A stretch of DNA of 64,000 nucleotides from Mesostigma viride (GCA_009746045.1 RPFO01000667.1:5434719-5498718), one strand, 5' to 3'; shown: positions 1 to 10,659, counted from the first letter of the stretch. Numbers and translations: made by a program. Notes: generated by a model from the sequence alone, not told the origin.

Positions 1-897
1 GCAGAATTGGACGGGATGGGTGATTTCCAGTACACACAGGATGTCGAGCATGGGGGCCTGCCTGGTGATTCCCTGCCGTCGGTTCTAGACGAGAGGGTCC
101 ACGAATCCAGGTCGTACCGCTCTCATCAGGCCGTCCAGTCCTGCATGGCGAGAAAAGGCATTCGACGGATTGCGTTTGTCGGCGATTCTAACATGCGCTT
201 CCGGATGAACTACTGGTCGTGGCTGCTGGACCCCAAAGTGGACATCCATCAGTTTGGCTGGGTGCACCACGATGTGCATGTGCAGGTGGGAAGCATGTCT
301 TTTAGCTGGTTCTTCGACCCGGTCGGCATGCGCTTGACAAAATCCATGCTGCAGGCCACGGGGGCGAGCTGCATGGTGGAAGGGTGCGACGATACGAAGT
401 TCTATGAACATAATGTGGGTCTATCGATTGCTAGCACCATTGGGTCATTGCGGGATCCCATGGATCTTCGAGGGTTTGACTTTGTGATGTTGGGATATGG
501 GGCATGGCTCAGTGTTATGCCACAGTCTACCTTGGCCACATATCCACAAAAAATGGCTGAGCTCGGAAGGCTGTTAGAGCTCTTCAAGAGCAACCACATC
601 CAGCTCCCTAGGCTGATCTGGGTTCATGCGTACAGTTTGGTGCCCAAACCTATTGGCAAGTTGTATAGGGACCCGCTCCTCTTCGCAATGGCCCGAGACG
701 TTGCGCACGAGTGCTTGGACGGGATCCCTCAAATCGATGGGTATGCCGTCGCTCGTGGGCGGGAGATGAGCTCATGGGACCAGACACACTATGGGCTTAG
801 TCAACCTGACCGAAACGGACAACCCGCGTACATGAGGTACTTTGGCGCAGTTGAACGGGAAACTTCGGAGCTTCTTCTGGAAAAAATGTGTGCATGA
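1..897 (+). CDS. PC-esterase / TBL-like protein, 5' end outside window
   Basis: The frame is open from the first base to a TGA at 895-897 (298 codons), so this is the last exon or 3' part of a gene that starts upstream; the first in-frame ATG is at 16 but need not be the start. A GDSN block follows a hydrophobic strand (IAFVGDSNMR, GDS at 181-189), and a DxxH block (WDQTHYG, Asp codon 778, His codon 787) lies near the C terminus. In PC-esterase/TBL-type SGNH enzymes these blocks hold the catalytic Ser and the Asp-His pair. The family acts in the secretory pathway, often as O-acetyltransferases or esterases on cell-wall glycans or glycoproteins. No membrane segment is visible in this part. The substrate cannot be told. 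An unrelated SGNH hydrolase is the main alternative. Confidence 0.6.
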   Translation, partial: AELDGMGDFQYTQDVEHGGLPGDSLPSVLDERVHESRSYRSHQAVQSCMARKGIRRIAFVGDSNMRFRMNYWSWLLDPKVDIHQFGWVHHDVHVQVGSMSFSWFFDPVGMRLTKSMLQATGASCMVEGCDDTKFYEHNVGLSIASTIGSLRDPMDLRGFDFVMLGYGAWLSVMPQSTLATYPQKMAELGRLLELFKSNHIQLPRLIWVHAYSLVPKPIGKLYRDPLLFAMARDVAHECLDGIPQIDGYAVARGREMSSWDQTHYGLSQPDRNGQPAYMRYFGAVERETSELLLEKMCA

Positions 898-1537
898 TGT
901 TTTTTCAGAGACGATGTTTCGATCTGTGTGAACCAGCTGCTTCGGGTTGCTCCAGAACAAGACAGCATGCCCTGGCATTAGTGCCTCTGCTGAGGGTTTT
1001 TACAGAACGTCAAGATGTTGACTTCTGCCCCTGCCCCTTCCGCCAGAGTGTTGACATTTTGCCCTGATGTAGCGTCAACATGTGACTTTTTTTCCCGGTG
1101 TACAGTCAAACAAAATTATTGCTTTTTGGATGAAGGGCTGGCCTGCATGGGCCTGCTGATTTGGGGAATAGCTTGCAAACATCATTACGTTGTCTCGTTG
1201 ATGAAGGAAGGGGAGGGGGGGATCACGGTGTTACGCCGCAGTTCTCCCCTACCGCCTTGACCTCTACCTAACCAACGAGTTCCACGTTTAACTGAACCTA
1301 AACTAGTCAAGCGGGATGAGGATCCACCCTGAGATGCGAAAGACCTAAGAGACGAGTCAGATCTCAATGCGTTGACATACGTACGCTCAAACATCAAACT
1401 CCTGACCCATACTCCAACATCGCCTGTGCCTCACCATATCCCAGCAATGACCTCTTTCTTTTATTCCATTTTTGTTTCGTTGTTGTTATCCTTATTATTA
1501 TTACTCTTTACTTTTATTTATTATTATTATTTACATT
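898..1537. other. Gene-free spacer after the PC-esterase gene
   Basis: No ORF with recognisable content. Presumably the 3' UTR and intergenic DNA of the preceding gene. A purine run followed by TGTTACGCCG (about 1205-1238) looks superficially like a polypurine tract and the start of an LTR of the family seen below, but no matching LTR body follows. Confidence 0.5.
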
Positions 1538-1543
1538 TTCTTT

Positions 1544-1619
<76 letters not shown>

Positions 1620-1624
1620 TTCCC
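1538..1624. repeat. (CTTT)n microsatellite
   Basis: About 22 uninterrupted tetranucleotide units in a T-rich stretch. It produces spurious Phe/Leu/Ser-rich ORFs. Confidence 0.98.
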
Positions 1625-1698
1625 TTTTAATTTATTCTTACTTTTTCTTTTAATTAACCCCTTCATGTGTGTGTGTGTGTTCTCTTTTTCCTTCTTAG

Positions 1699-1894
1699 TT
1701 TTGTTTGTTTATTTGTTTGTTTGTTTGTTTGTTTGTTTGTTTGTTTGTTTGTTTGTTTGTTTGTTTGTTTGTTTGTTTGTTTGTTTGTTTGTTTGTTTGT
1801 TTGTTTGTTTGTTTGTTTGTTTGTTTGTTTGTTTGTTTGTTTGTTTGTTTGTTTGTTTGTTTGTTTGTTTGTTTGTTTGTTTGTTTGTTTGTTT
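1699..1894. repeat. (TTTG)n microsatellite
   Basis: About 48 TTTG units with one early A interruption, only about 75 bp from the (CTTT)n tract. All frames give periodic Cys/Leu/Phe/Val or Lys/Gln/Thr/Asn ORFs that are not genes. Confidence 0.98.
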
Positions 1895-2431
1895 CGCCAA
1901 TTTTGATCCGACTCCGTTTTCTACTGTTCTTCTGTTGGCTCGACGCGTAAATTTCTCGTTTCTCAAATTAAATCAGAAAAGTGTTTGTTTATTGAAAATA
2001 TAATTACATCATGACAATGACATCATCTCATGGCACCCATTTTCTGAATTGAATTGAATTGTATTGGAACATAACTCTGTTGGGAGTATATGTAGCACAT
2101 ATCCCTGAAAAGGGGCATATGGCTTTTAATACATTCTGGGCTACTTCCTGCAAGGGTGGGGATGTAAATGACCCTTGCTCTGTAGGTGCACCAAGGGCAC
2201 CTGCACCACCATGATCTCTCAGAGCACAAAGGGGGCCTGGCATGGGGTGGAAGATCATCATGGCTATACAAAGGCTAGGGCATGGCTTCTCATCAGAGAG
2301 TGACTCTCTGCTTAGGCAGAGCTGGGCTAAATTCTTAATGCATCATGCATCCATGGGGAGTCCCATATTATAGACAGAGGGTGGCTAAATTCTTAAGGCA
2401 TCATCCATGGGGGCCATTACGGGCGCACATG

Positions 2432-3308
2432 AGGCCCTGACAGACAGAGGCCCTGGCGGTTGGGCTCTCCCACTCACCGCCACCCCTCTATCTCCTAGAC
2501 GGCTCTTGAGTCCTGTATCGGGACCGCGTCAAGCTGCGCTGGGCAGCTAGCCTGCTTCCCAGCTGCGAGGTTGATGTGGACCATCGCATCTCCCTCGCCT
2601 GGCACGCTTTACGCCAGTACCGGGCCCTGTGGCGCAAGCCCCTTGGCAAGATCGAGAAACAGGACCTGTTTAAGGTCCTCGTCCTTCCTGTTCTCACGTA
2701 TGAGGCCGAGACGTGGACCCTCACCGCCGACCTGGCCCGCAAGCTAGCTGGACGGCGCGGCCACCAACATGCTACGTTCCATTTTCAGAGTAGGATATGC
2801 TGCTCATGTCCGCAATGAGGACCTGTACCAGGGCATGCCATATATCACCAGCACCATGATCACGCAGCGGCGCCTGCAGCTTGTAGGGCACCTAGCTCGC
2901 ACCAACCAGGTAGACACCTCACGTGGCCCCCCCGCGGGACTGCGACCAGCTCAGCCTGGCCGGCACCTCCTGACGTGGGCCGGGCCCCGTGATGTTAGAC
3001 GCAGCAAGGCCCGCACCTTCCAAGTGCAGCCAAGTGGGCCCAGGTCATAGAGGACAACGAGCCCCCCCCTGTGGGGAAGCGCCCGCGTGTGCAAACCCGC
3101 GGGAGGCACGCCCGACAGCTCCCCTAGGGTAGCGTGATGCTGTTTAGATAGATGTTGTAGTTAGTGATGCTGTTAGATAGATGTTGTAGGTAGCTGATGT
3201 AGATAGATTAGACCGGTAGGACTGTTTGCTGACCCATCCATCCATCCATCGGGGTTAATGCTCCGTGACTCCCCAACGGGAGCCGACGAGTCTAATTAAT
3301 TAATTAAT
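2432..3308 (+). mobile_element. 5'-truncated LINE with 11-bp target-site duplication
   Basis: The insertion is flanked by GGGCGCACATG at 2421-2431 and 3309-3319; the related unoccupied site with one copy is at about 31235. The body encodes the C-terminal domain of a LINE ORF2 in several frames: motifs ETWTLTADLARKL (about 2709), a LRSIFRV helix and LVGHLAR (about 2881). This is the segment downstream of the RT core in APE-type LINEs. The 3' end is a (TAAT)n tail at 3294-3308. Frameshifts make it non-functional. Confidence 0.8.
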
Positions 3309-3375
3309 GGGCGCACATGCGTGTGGGCCACTTGCTAGGCTAATCTGCAAGTGGCCCACTAATCTGCACTACTGC

Positions 3376-3535
3376 TATATTCCCTAGACTGGGGTGGCAG
3401 GGGGTGCCTGCCATGCAGGGCTTGTGGTCGACGTGGATGACGTCCCCCCTCCATGCAGTATACCGGTTTCCCCCCTGCGCTCTGCCGGAGCTGGAGGTAG
3501 GTCGGCCGTAGCTCGCGTCGTCATTGTTGCTGGGC
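3376..3535 (-). pseudogene. LINE ORF1 C-terminal fragment
   Basis: The minus-strand translation holds a WRGDVIHVDHKP block. The copies at about 31345-31400 (minus) and about 34010-34066 (plus) hold the equivalent WRGAVIHVDHKP and YWRGAG...INHK blocks. ORF1 proteins of plant and algal LINEs commonly end in a W/Y-R-G-A-x-L-x-V-(D/N) strand. It is a short remnant and not expressed. Confidence 0.55.
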
Positions 3536-3577
3536 AAGGTAGTACTTTTGGTACTTTCATAGGTTCGATAATTTGGT

Positions 3578-4200
3578 TGTTACGGCCCTAACCCATGTTT
3601 GGGCGTAACAATTCCTAAAATAAATTAGCTTGGTCAGTCGAAAGTCATTTTGATATTGTTTGAGACTTTCGATAGTTATTACGTTAGATTCGTGGACTTG
3701 GCCGAGTTATTCCATCAGCCGGCCCAGGTACCCGTGGCTTTGCTTTCGGTTTGGTGTGTTACTGGCTGGTCTGTACCCGGGACTGCCAGGTACCGGGTGC
3801 CAGACTGGCGGATACTATGTACATCTACGGCTGATCAATATTAATTGCAGGCTGCGCTAGAGGTTCGGCCCCCAGCCGACCCGCTGGCATGCACGCTGTC
3901 TTGGACAAATGTCGTAGGTGACAATGGCTTCCTATCTTTGGTTTGGAATGAAATCGACTTGAGTAAAACTCGTCTGCCGAACCAGGGGTCAAATCTGGGC
4001 TGCACTAACGCCCTTCGTGCATTCCATGTAATGCATAATTTATCTAGTTGTGCATTCAGGGCCTAGCTAGTAATTCCGCGTACTAGCTAGAATTCAGGGC
4101 TACATTCACGTAGTCCGGGCGGATAGCAGATTCCGAGTTTATTCAGGCGTAACCCACGCTAGACTAGGGTCTTTCAGAGCCGCTGGTGCGGCTCGTAACA
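3578..4200 (+). repeat. 5' LTR of the chromovirus
   Basis: Starts TGTTACGG and ends CGTAACA, so it has the TG...CA ends with a 7-bp terminal inverted repeat. It matches 30140-30754 along its length, with two 4-bp indels (623 versus 615 bp). Confidence 0.93.
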
Positions 4201-4201
4201 C

Positions 4202-4219
4202 TGGTAATCGGAGGATTCG
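4202..4219 (+). promoter_or_regulatory. Primer-binding site
   Basis: TGGTAATCGGAGGATTCG begins one base after the LTR. Its complement ends in CCA and resembles the 3' end of a tRNA with a TTCGAATCC-like T arm. The inner LTR element has TGGTAATCG at the same offset. I cannot assign the tRNA. Confidence 0.7.
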
Positions 4220-4769
4220 TCTAGGGCCACCATAGCTCGTACAGAGCGTGGGCAGGGCCTCGTGATCTGCCTGACGAGAATTCGGTGATCTGCACCAAGA
4301 CGGCAAGAAACGATAACATCGCATCTGCAGCAAATAGGTGGGCACGCAGCCATGGTGGTTGTAGGGCGCGCAGCAGCCATATTGCTCGCTCTGTCCCTCC
4401 TCTCTCTGCACGCGTAGAGCGGTGTTGTGTGCGCCCAGCCCTGTTTTCTTGTCGTTTTCATGTTTGTGCTGTGAGCGCTGGCTCTGGGTACACCGGCCTC
4501 GCTCGTTGGTTCACGCAGGCCATAACCGTACAGGCTGGCTTGCGAGGGACTCCGCGGGAGTGGCTTACGTGCTGGGGCCCGGTACACGGGCGGGTTGTCA
4601 CGTAGGTTACTCCCTTGTGCTGACAGGTTTTCCTGTCTACGTAATGTCGTTGCGTTCTTAGATTATAGGGCCTGTTGGCAACCCTTGTGAGCAGGTGATG
4701 GTCACTCACTAGAGGTACTCAAGGTTCCTTCTTCTCTGCCTATCCCTGCCTGCATGCAATAGACGTGGC

Positions 4770-5210
4770 ATGTCTAATAATAATAATATTAGGCATACTG
4801 GGGCACTTAGGGGATGGGACAGTGATGGGTCTAGGCAATTATATTACGCATTGGCACATGATGGGGGCACAGGCAAGGTAGGGATTTTTTATAGCTGGGT
4901 AGACTGCAGGAACAACATAGTAGATAGACATAGGGCTATTTTTAAGGGGTTCGGGACAGCATGGGAAGCAGATCTGTTTATCCAGGCACACATGACACGT
5001 CCCGTAGGATTACATGTAGAAGCCCCACCGCTAGAGATTAGGCCCAGGGCACGTCCTGCATCTAGGGAGCGTAGGTACGCACATACCAGTGCACTGGCTA
5101 GGGTAGAGGACACTACAGCTACGCAGCAGGTTACCGTCACCTTTAACCAGCTGACGATTAGCACACACGCTAGCCAGCTAGCCGCCCAGCACCCAGTGAC
5201 GGGGCCATAG
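4770..5210 (+). CDS. Leading ORF with RNase H1-type hybrid-binding (viroplasmin-like) domain
   Basis: A 146-aa ORF with a true ATG, inside the chromovirus leader between the PBS and gag. Residues about 25-71 (Y-Y-A-L-A ... G-I-F-Y-S-W-x-x-C ... F-K-G-F-G-T ... E-A-D-L-F-I) match the RNase H1 N-terminal hybrid-binding fold: the aromatic start, the GIxxSWxxC strand, the FKxF turn and the EAxxFI helix. In eukaryotic RNase H1 this domain binds RNA:DNA hybrids and raises processivity. The remaining 75 residues are polar and unrecognised. The pol of this element has its own RNase H without such a domain, so this may be a separate hybrid-binding cofactor. The AT-rich end of a non-LTR insertion begins about 30 bp after the stop. 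Confidence 0.65.
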   Translation: MSNNNNIRHTGALRGWDSDGSRQLYYALAHDGGTGKVGIFYSWVDCRNNIVDRHRAIFKGFGTAWEADLFIQAHMTRPVGLHVEAPPLEIRPRARPASRERRYAHTSALARVEDTTATQQVTVTFNQLTISTHASQLAAQHPVTGP

Positions 5211-5384
5211 TGATTAGAGGGGCTCATCTATAATATTATAGTATTATATATTAAAAATATAATTACTTACAGCAGAGTGAAATCACTCAAACCAAAGCAA
5301 ACGCCCAGCTATAAACCTATATACAGAGCCATGTCAAAGCTCTATACTACGATAAGACCAATGGAAACGCCTAACGGGAGGAAC

Positions 5385-7545
5385 CTAATAGCCCTGCTGC
5401 GCCGCAAAATCAGCCCGCGTACGGCGGAGCATGATGTCAGCCATGGCCCGAGTCAGCGCCACCGACAAGCGCTGACGCCAATATGACGTCCAGGTCCGCG
5501 CCGACCATGGGGCCCGCTGGCCCTCCAGGTCCAGCCGGTCCTCCCGGAGCCGGCAACACTCCTTGAAGAAGGCGGAGGTCAGGGGCCCCATGGCCCCAAA
5601 CTCCTCCAGGACAAAGGGCACCACACGATGGTGCCCGACGTCGCCGTAGGCCAGGAGCTTGGCCCGCTCCGCCCGGTCCGCCGTGTAACCTGCCGTGAGG
5701 GAGGCCCCAGCCACGTGGCTAAGAGCCAAGGGCCGCGCCACCGAAACGTCAATAAGCAGATGCCGGCCACCCCCCTCAAAGTCCAGCACCACGATGTCAG
5801 GCCGGTGGTTGGGGGAATAGAAGGCAGCGCCATCCGCATCCTCGGACCGGATGTTCGCGTGGGGGAAAACCGACCGAATCATGGCGAGCACCACCGTCAG
5901 GAGGACAGTGTGCAAATACAAATACCAATTCTGATTCTGTTGGCCCCCCATGCAGGCAAGGTAGTGAGTCCCCGTGGGATCCAGCGGCTGCCCACAGCTA
6001 CCACAAGGCCGCCCGGCCGGAACAAGAGGCTGCGGGGCAAATAGCTGGTGCCGGAGCGCCACCGAGTAGTGGCTGGGAGCCAAGGCGAATGGGGGGGCCA
6101 TGGGAAGAGCACGAAGGTACGCCGAGCCCACACTCCGCAAGGAAAGCGAGAACAGCCACGCACGTCCCTGGGCGTTGAGGTCCGCGAAAAGAGCAATCCA
6201 ATCAGCCGTGTGCAGAATACCCGCGTAGGTTTTCTGGTGTTTATCGATGACGCGAGCAGGGAATGCGGCGGGAGATTGAACGGAGGCGACCGAGGGAGTG
6301 CCGCGAGGGAGGTGGCGCTGTACCGCCTGAGCGGCACGGACGGGAGAACAGGCCTGCTGGATCTCAGCATAGGCCTCCTGGATGGCGGTGACGAAGGGCA
6401 AAGGGCTGCTGGGGTCCAGGAGGTCAGGCGCTGCCGTTGCCAAAAGGGGCAGGAGCCGGCAGCTTTCCGCCCACGACTGAGCGACGGAGCCCAAAAAGGC
6501 TGCTGGGGCCAGCCGGGCGGCACGAGTCAGACCGCAGCCACCCATCCGTGCAGGCAGGGAGGCAATGCGAATAGCATGTGGCGGGAGGTCGGGGCCCGGG
6601 ACCAGCTGCGCCAAGGCCGACTGGATGCGTTCGTCGTGGCCCTCGGCGGCCAGCCGGACCTGAGACGGAAGAGCGCCCCGGAGCCAGTGAACGACGCGAG
6701 GGTGAGCGCAAAACCACAGAAGCAGACCCTTGGTCTGCGAATCATGAAGGCGCGCAATCAAGGGCAGTACCTCAGTGCGTGCCTCGAGGGCGGCCCGCAG
6801 AGCATCGATGACAAACGCGGGGTCGCCAACCGGAACGCCGAGGACATCCAACCCATGGAGGCGCTCGTCCCGGCCCAAGAGCTGGGGCGGAAAGCCGGAG
6901 CAATCACCTTGGGGCGAGTACACCGCGCACTTGGCAAGGGTCAACTGGAGGTTGATGTCGGCCACCGCGGTCTGCAGTGCCAGCAGAGCCGCGGTGGTGT
7001 CCGGCACAGGGCCCAGAAGGTAGATATCATCCAAGTAGGCCTGAATAGCGACCGCCGGGTGGGCAGCATGGACCGCTTGGAGGCAACCCTGGAGGGGGGC
7101 GGCAAAGTACAGGGGTCCCAGGGGGTCCCCTTGCTGGGTGCCCGACCGCGACAGCAGGCCGCCGCGAGTGCCGTCCTCCATGATGTGAACCAGTTGGCCG
7201 GGCTGGCCGTAGCACACGGCTGTCCAAGCGTACAAGTCCTCGAAGGACTCCATGACGGCCGCAAACATGCTGGCGCGGGACAGACTGTTGAACGCGTTGT
7301 GGCAGTCGACCTTGACGACAGCGTGGGTGGGGTGGGCCTCGAGGTAGGCCTGCACCGAATGGATGAGGATATCCGCCCCGCCTGGAGTCGTCACCCCCAG
7401 CTGGGCCGCCACCGAGGTCTCACCCGCTGCGAGGGGCGGGCAGAAAAAGGCACGGAGCTCGGGCGCCTTTTGGCGGCAGATCACTTTGCCCACGAGCTTG
7501 CGGAGCACCTCACCGCAGGCGATCGGGCGCACCTTGCCCTCGGGG
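5385..7545 (-). CDS. Non-LTR ORF, segment 3: RT, CCHC knuckle, restriction-like endonuclease
   Basis: RT motifs in order: EGKVRPIACGEVLRKLVGK, VKVDCHNAFNSLSR, GTQQGDPLGPLYFA and AYLDDIYLLG (YLDD at about 7038-7027). A CCHC knuckle (CGSCGQPLDPTGTHYLAC) follows, and then the nuclease core RPDIVVLDF...HLLIDVSVARP, a PD-D motif of the PD-(D/E)XK type. CCHC then RLE at the C terminus is the arrangement of R2/R4/NeSL/CRE-like elements, where it nicks target DNA for primed reverse transcription. All key residues look intact. The stop is TAG at 5387-5385. Confidence 0.88.
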
Positions 7546-9151
7546 GGGGCAAGACACCCTTGAGCAGAGCGAGGAGGCGAGCGCCCGCTAACCACTCGCG
7601 CGCAGCGGGAGGAACGCGACCAGCCGCCAGGTCAATGAGGGTGTCAAAGAGAATGTCCTCGCCCCCATGCCCCACCAGGACCTCCAAGTGCTCGTAGCGC
7701 CAGCCCGACGGCCCGGTAGAGGAAGCCCGCGGGACCGCACGCATCACCTCCAGGAAGCAGTCGCGGTCCAGCCGGAGGGGGGCCGGCAGGGGGTCCGGCA
7801 CGGGCAGCTGGAATCCGGGCTCCGCAGGGTGAAGAGCCTCCAAGGCCGCCAGGGTAGCCGCATTGGCGGGGGCGAGCTTGGCCATTTCCAAGCGGGTCAT
7901 GGCCCGGCTGAGCTGCCCCTCGCGGACGAGGCGGATGACGTCGGCGGCCACCCGCTCGAAGTTGACCTCCCCCGACAGCCGGGCCGTGCGCGGGGGCGGC
8001 ACGCCAAACAGCCCCTCCCAGTCCCCCTGCAGAAAGCGTCGGCAACGGGCAATAACCGCACCCTGGAGGCCGCGCACACCACGCCCGAGAGGGGTGAGGA
8101 GCAGGCGGGGGGTCACCATGTGCAGTTTAAAGCCCAGCGGGTCGTCCGGAGCGGCGTGCATGCGCCGGAGAGAAACGATTGCACATTGCGCGAAAAGGCT
8201 ACGCGCGCGGTGGGGGAGGTCGGTCAGGGTAGACGTCGGGTTGATGGCGCATGCATCCCAGGGAACCGTGTCAAGCCAACGCCAACTGGCCGAGTAGTCG
8301 GGCGGCGGGGGCTGGGAGCCGGTGGGAGCCGAGGCGGGAGGGGGGGAGGGGGCCGGGACTGCTGGCCGGTTGAGGGGCCGTTGAGCAACACAGGCGCGCG
8401 CGTGCTGAGCGCGCCCGTGAATGGAGTACACCCGCTGGCAGTGAGCTTCCGGGCACCGGTAACAGCTCATGGCCTGCAGATCCGCCGCGCCGAGATCGGG
8501 GTGCACAGCGCGAAGGTGCTGGCAGAGGAGGTTACGGTTGTGGAACACACCCGCACACGGGGACCCCGTGGGAAGCAGCACGGCACACCGGTGAAGGCCG
8601 TCGGCGGGCGCTGAGTGGCGGGGAGCGGCGCCAGCAAAGGCAGGACGTGGGGCCTGCGGCGTCTCCCCAGCCGGGCCGGCAGGCGCGCGCACCACGACCC
8701 GACCAGCGCCCGGCAGGCCCGCCGGGGCCACGGAGGAGGCAGTGCCCACCGGGGAGACCCCCAGCGGAGGGGGATCGAGAACGCCGGCGCCCCTCCCAGG
8801 GGGACTCGCCAGCGCGCCCGCGACCACCCCAGGCCCCGGCAACGAGGCCGGGGGCGGAGGCCGAGGGGTCGGGGAGGCAGCTGGCCCCGGGGCCCGGTGG
8901 GGACCCGGCAGGGGACCCAGCGAGACCGGGGGCGGGCCGAGAGGAAGCGCAGTCCCAGGGGGCGGCACAACAGCCCGGCACAACGGGCAGCGCGGCACGG
9001 AGTGGAGCAAGCTGCGCGCGATGCACGCTTGATGGAATGTGTGGCCGCACGCGGGCAGGCGACACAAGCCATCCCCCGGCCGGAAGGGCTCAAGGCAGAT
9101 GGCACAGGAGCCCGACTCGGGGTCGTCCCCCTCCAGAAGGGACCGGACATG
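7545..9151 (-). CDS. Non-LTR ORF, segment 2: RING-H2, zinc fingers, start of RT
   Basis: Shortly after the C7 run comes a textbook RING-H2 finger: CAIC, then CGHTFHQAC, then CPLC (C3H2C3 spacing), as in E3 ubiquitin ligases. A Pro/Ala-rich linker and two C2H2-like fingers follow (CAVLL...CAGVFHNRNLLCQHL and CPEAHCQRVYSIHGRAQHARAC). Such fingers in R2-type elements bind target DNA. The last about 250 residues (DLPHRARSLFAQCAIVSLRR ...) lead into the RT (SGWRYEHLEVLV). The frame is lost at a C8 run (plus-strand G8, 7542-7549); one extra C would restore it. Confidence 0.75.
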
Positions 9152-10548
9152 AGGGGGGGCGGGTCCCAGCCGGCCTCCCAGCAACCCGGGAGAGCGGCAA
9201 TCTGGGCGCGCGAGAGGATGCCGACCGGTTGGTCAGCCGCGGGGTGCCATTCGTGCGGGATGCCTGCCAACTCCAGGATGTCGTGGAGGAAGGCAGAAAC
9301 AGGCGTCCCCGCGGTTAGGGGCTGGGCGCGCCCGGCCGAGTCCACCAAGATGGCCTGGCCGCCCTGAACCGCGATGGGGGCCCCGAACTCCACACGCAGC
9401 ATGGCGGCCTGCGCCAGGCTGAGGGAGGTGATGAGAAAGCCCCCACTGGCAACCGGGCCGGGAGGCGGGGCCTGGGCGTCCAAGAAGAGGCGAAGCTGCC
9501 GCGGGGACATGAGGCCCAGGTCGGCGCCGCCCGCGAGGTAGGCCGCCCGCACCGAGACCTGTGCGTCTCGAGCCACCGCCGTGACGAACTCGACCACCTC
9601 CTGACCCACCCGCTCGTCCAGGGAAAGCAGCTCTTCCTGCCGGGCGGCCGGGAGATGCCACGGCAGCCGGCAGCCGGCGTGATATCCTTCCAAGACATAC
9701 CCCCAAAGAGTCGAGGCCGTCACCGGGGGGGCGGCGGAAAGAAATGTCGCCCGCACCTGCGCAACTAGGGCCAGGAAGGCCGGGGGCCTAGGGAGCGAGG
9801 GGAAGGCGGCCTGGAGCCCGACCGCGTCCAGCAACAAAGGGCAGTACGCCCAAGAAAAGGTGGCGCGGCCCACCACGCCGACAATGTGCGAGGGCGGCCA
9901 CGAGGTGAACGCGTGGGCCCGGGGGCCGCCGTCCCACGCGGCAAGGACGGGGGTGGCGGCTGGGTGGCCAACCGCGGCCGGGGGAAGGGAGGCCAGAGCG
10001 TCGGGGAGCGAGGGGCCGGGGGCGGGCGCCGGGGTCGCCAGGCCCGCCGGGGGGTCGGCCGGGCCCAGCCCAGGCGACAGCGCCGCGCCCCCGTCGGCGG
10101 GGCCAGGCGACGGGTGGGGCCCCGGGGCCGAGGGCGCCAGGGCCCGAGCAACGGCGGCCCCATCGGGCAGGCCACGGCCCGCCCCGAGGGCCTCGGCAGG
10201 GGGGCACACGGGGCAGGGGGCCGGAGCACCCAGCGGGGAGGGCAGCCCGGGGGCCCGCCGGGGGGGACAGCGCGGGCACGTCCAGGAGCCCGGCGGGACC
10301 CGGTAGAGCCGGGGAGTAAGACACTGCAAGTGCCACCCGGAATTGCAAGCATCACAAACTAACATGTGGTGCCCGCGGTGCCCGCTCCGGCAGACCTCGC
10401 AGACCAAGGAGGGGGAGACCGGGGCGCCCGAGCCCCCCGCAGCCGGGTCGCCCACCTCCGCAAGAAGGGCCGCAAGCCGAGAGGACCGCCGAGGCGCCAA
10501 CCGGGGAGCGGGGGAGCCGTTGGGCGAAGGGGGTCGTGGGTCGTCCAT
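9152..10548 (-). CDS. Non-LTR ORF, segment 1: PHD finger and unknown domain
   Basis: Starts at the ATG at 10548 (MDDPRPPSPNG). Residues 50-94 form a complete C4HC3 PHD finger: C50-C53, C65-C68, H73-C76, C91-C94, with Trp at 89. PHD fingers usually read histone H3 tails, so this could guide the element to chromatin. A Pro/Ala-rich linker follows, and then about 250 residues with well-behaved sequence (FTSWPPSHIVG... to ...GIPHEWHPA) that I do not recognise. The frame stays open to 8467 by GC bias, but meaningful sequence stops at the C7 run (plus-strand G7, 9152-9158). One extra C there would continue straight into the RING segment. Confidence 0.75.
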
Positions 10549-10659
10549 GAACAATCAGGGCAGGCGTGGCAGCCACCGAGGGGGGGGCGGGGGGTGTGGG
10601 GGGCGGAGCCCCCCACGCGGGGGGTTTGGGGGGCGGCAGCCCCCCAACGCGCTGCGGTC

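Larger units (their letters stand above)
2041..3535 (-). mobile_element. LINE fragment: ORF1 C-terminus plus 3' UTR, interrupted by a second LINE
   Basis: The outer parts (2041-2431 and 3309-3535) match the stretch 30810-31470 piece by piece, in the same orientation, which defines one dispersed family. Read on the minus strand it begins with the C-terminal part of an ORF1-like protein and continues into an untranslated region that ends in a (GAATT)-type tail at 2041-2060. It is split by the fragment at 2432-3308. The 5' side is truncated near 3535, just before the chromovirus LTR. Confidence 0.7.

Noticed and set aside
1205-1260. Purine run followed by TGTTACGCC, like a polypurine tract and LTR start
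   Set aside because: No LTR body, no CGTAACA end and no element remains follow.
1372-2003. Several 60-110-codon ORFs in the CTTT/TTTG tracts
   Set aside because: Pure microsatellite translation in all frames.
4770-5210. Integrated caulimovirus fragment
   Set aside because: Only the hybrid-binding fold is shared; it lies in the leader of a chromovirus with its own LTRs and no caulimovirus genes.
6048-7697. 549-codon plus-strand ORF
   Set aside because: Antisense to a clear RT/RLE coding region; it stays open only because of GC bias. The same holds for the long plus-strand frames at 7667-9367.
8467-9150. Continuation of the PHD-containing frame beyond the poly-C run
   Set aside because: Low-complexity Arg/Pro/Ala shadow; the RING and zinc fingers are in the other frame.
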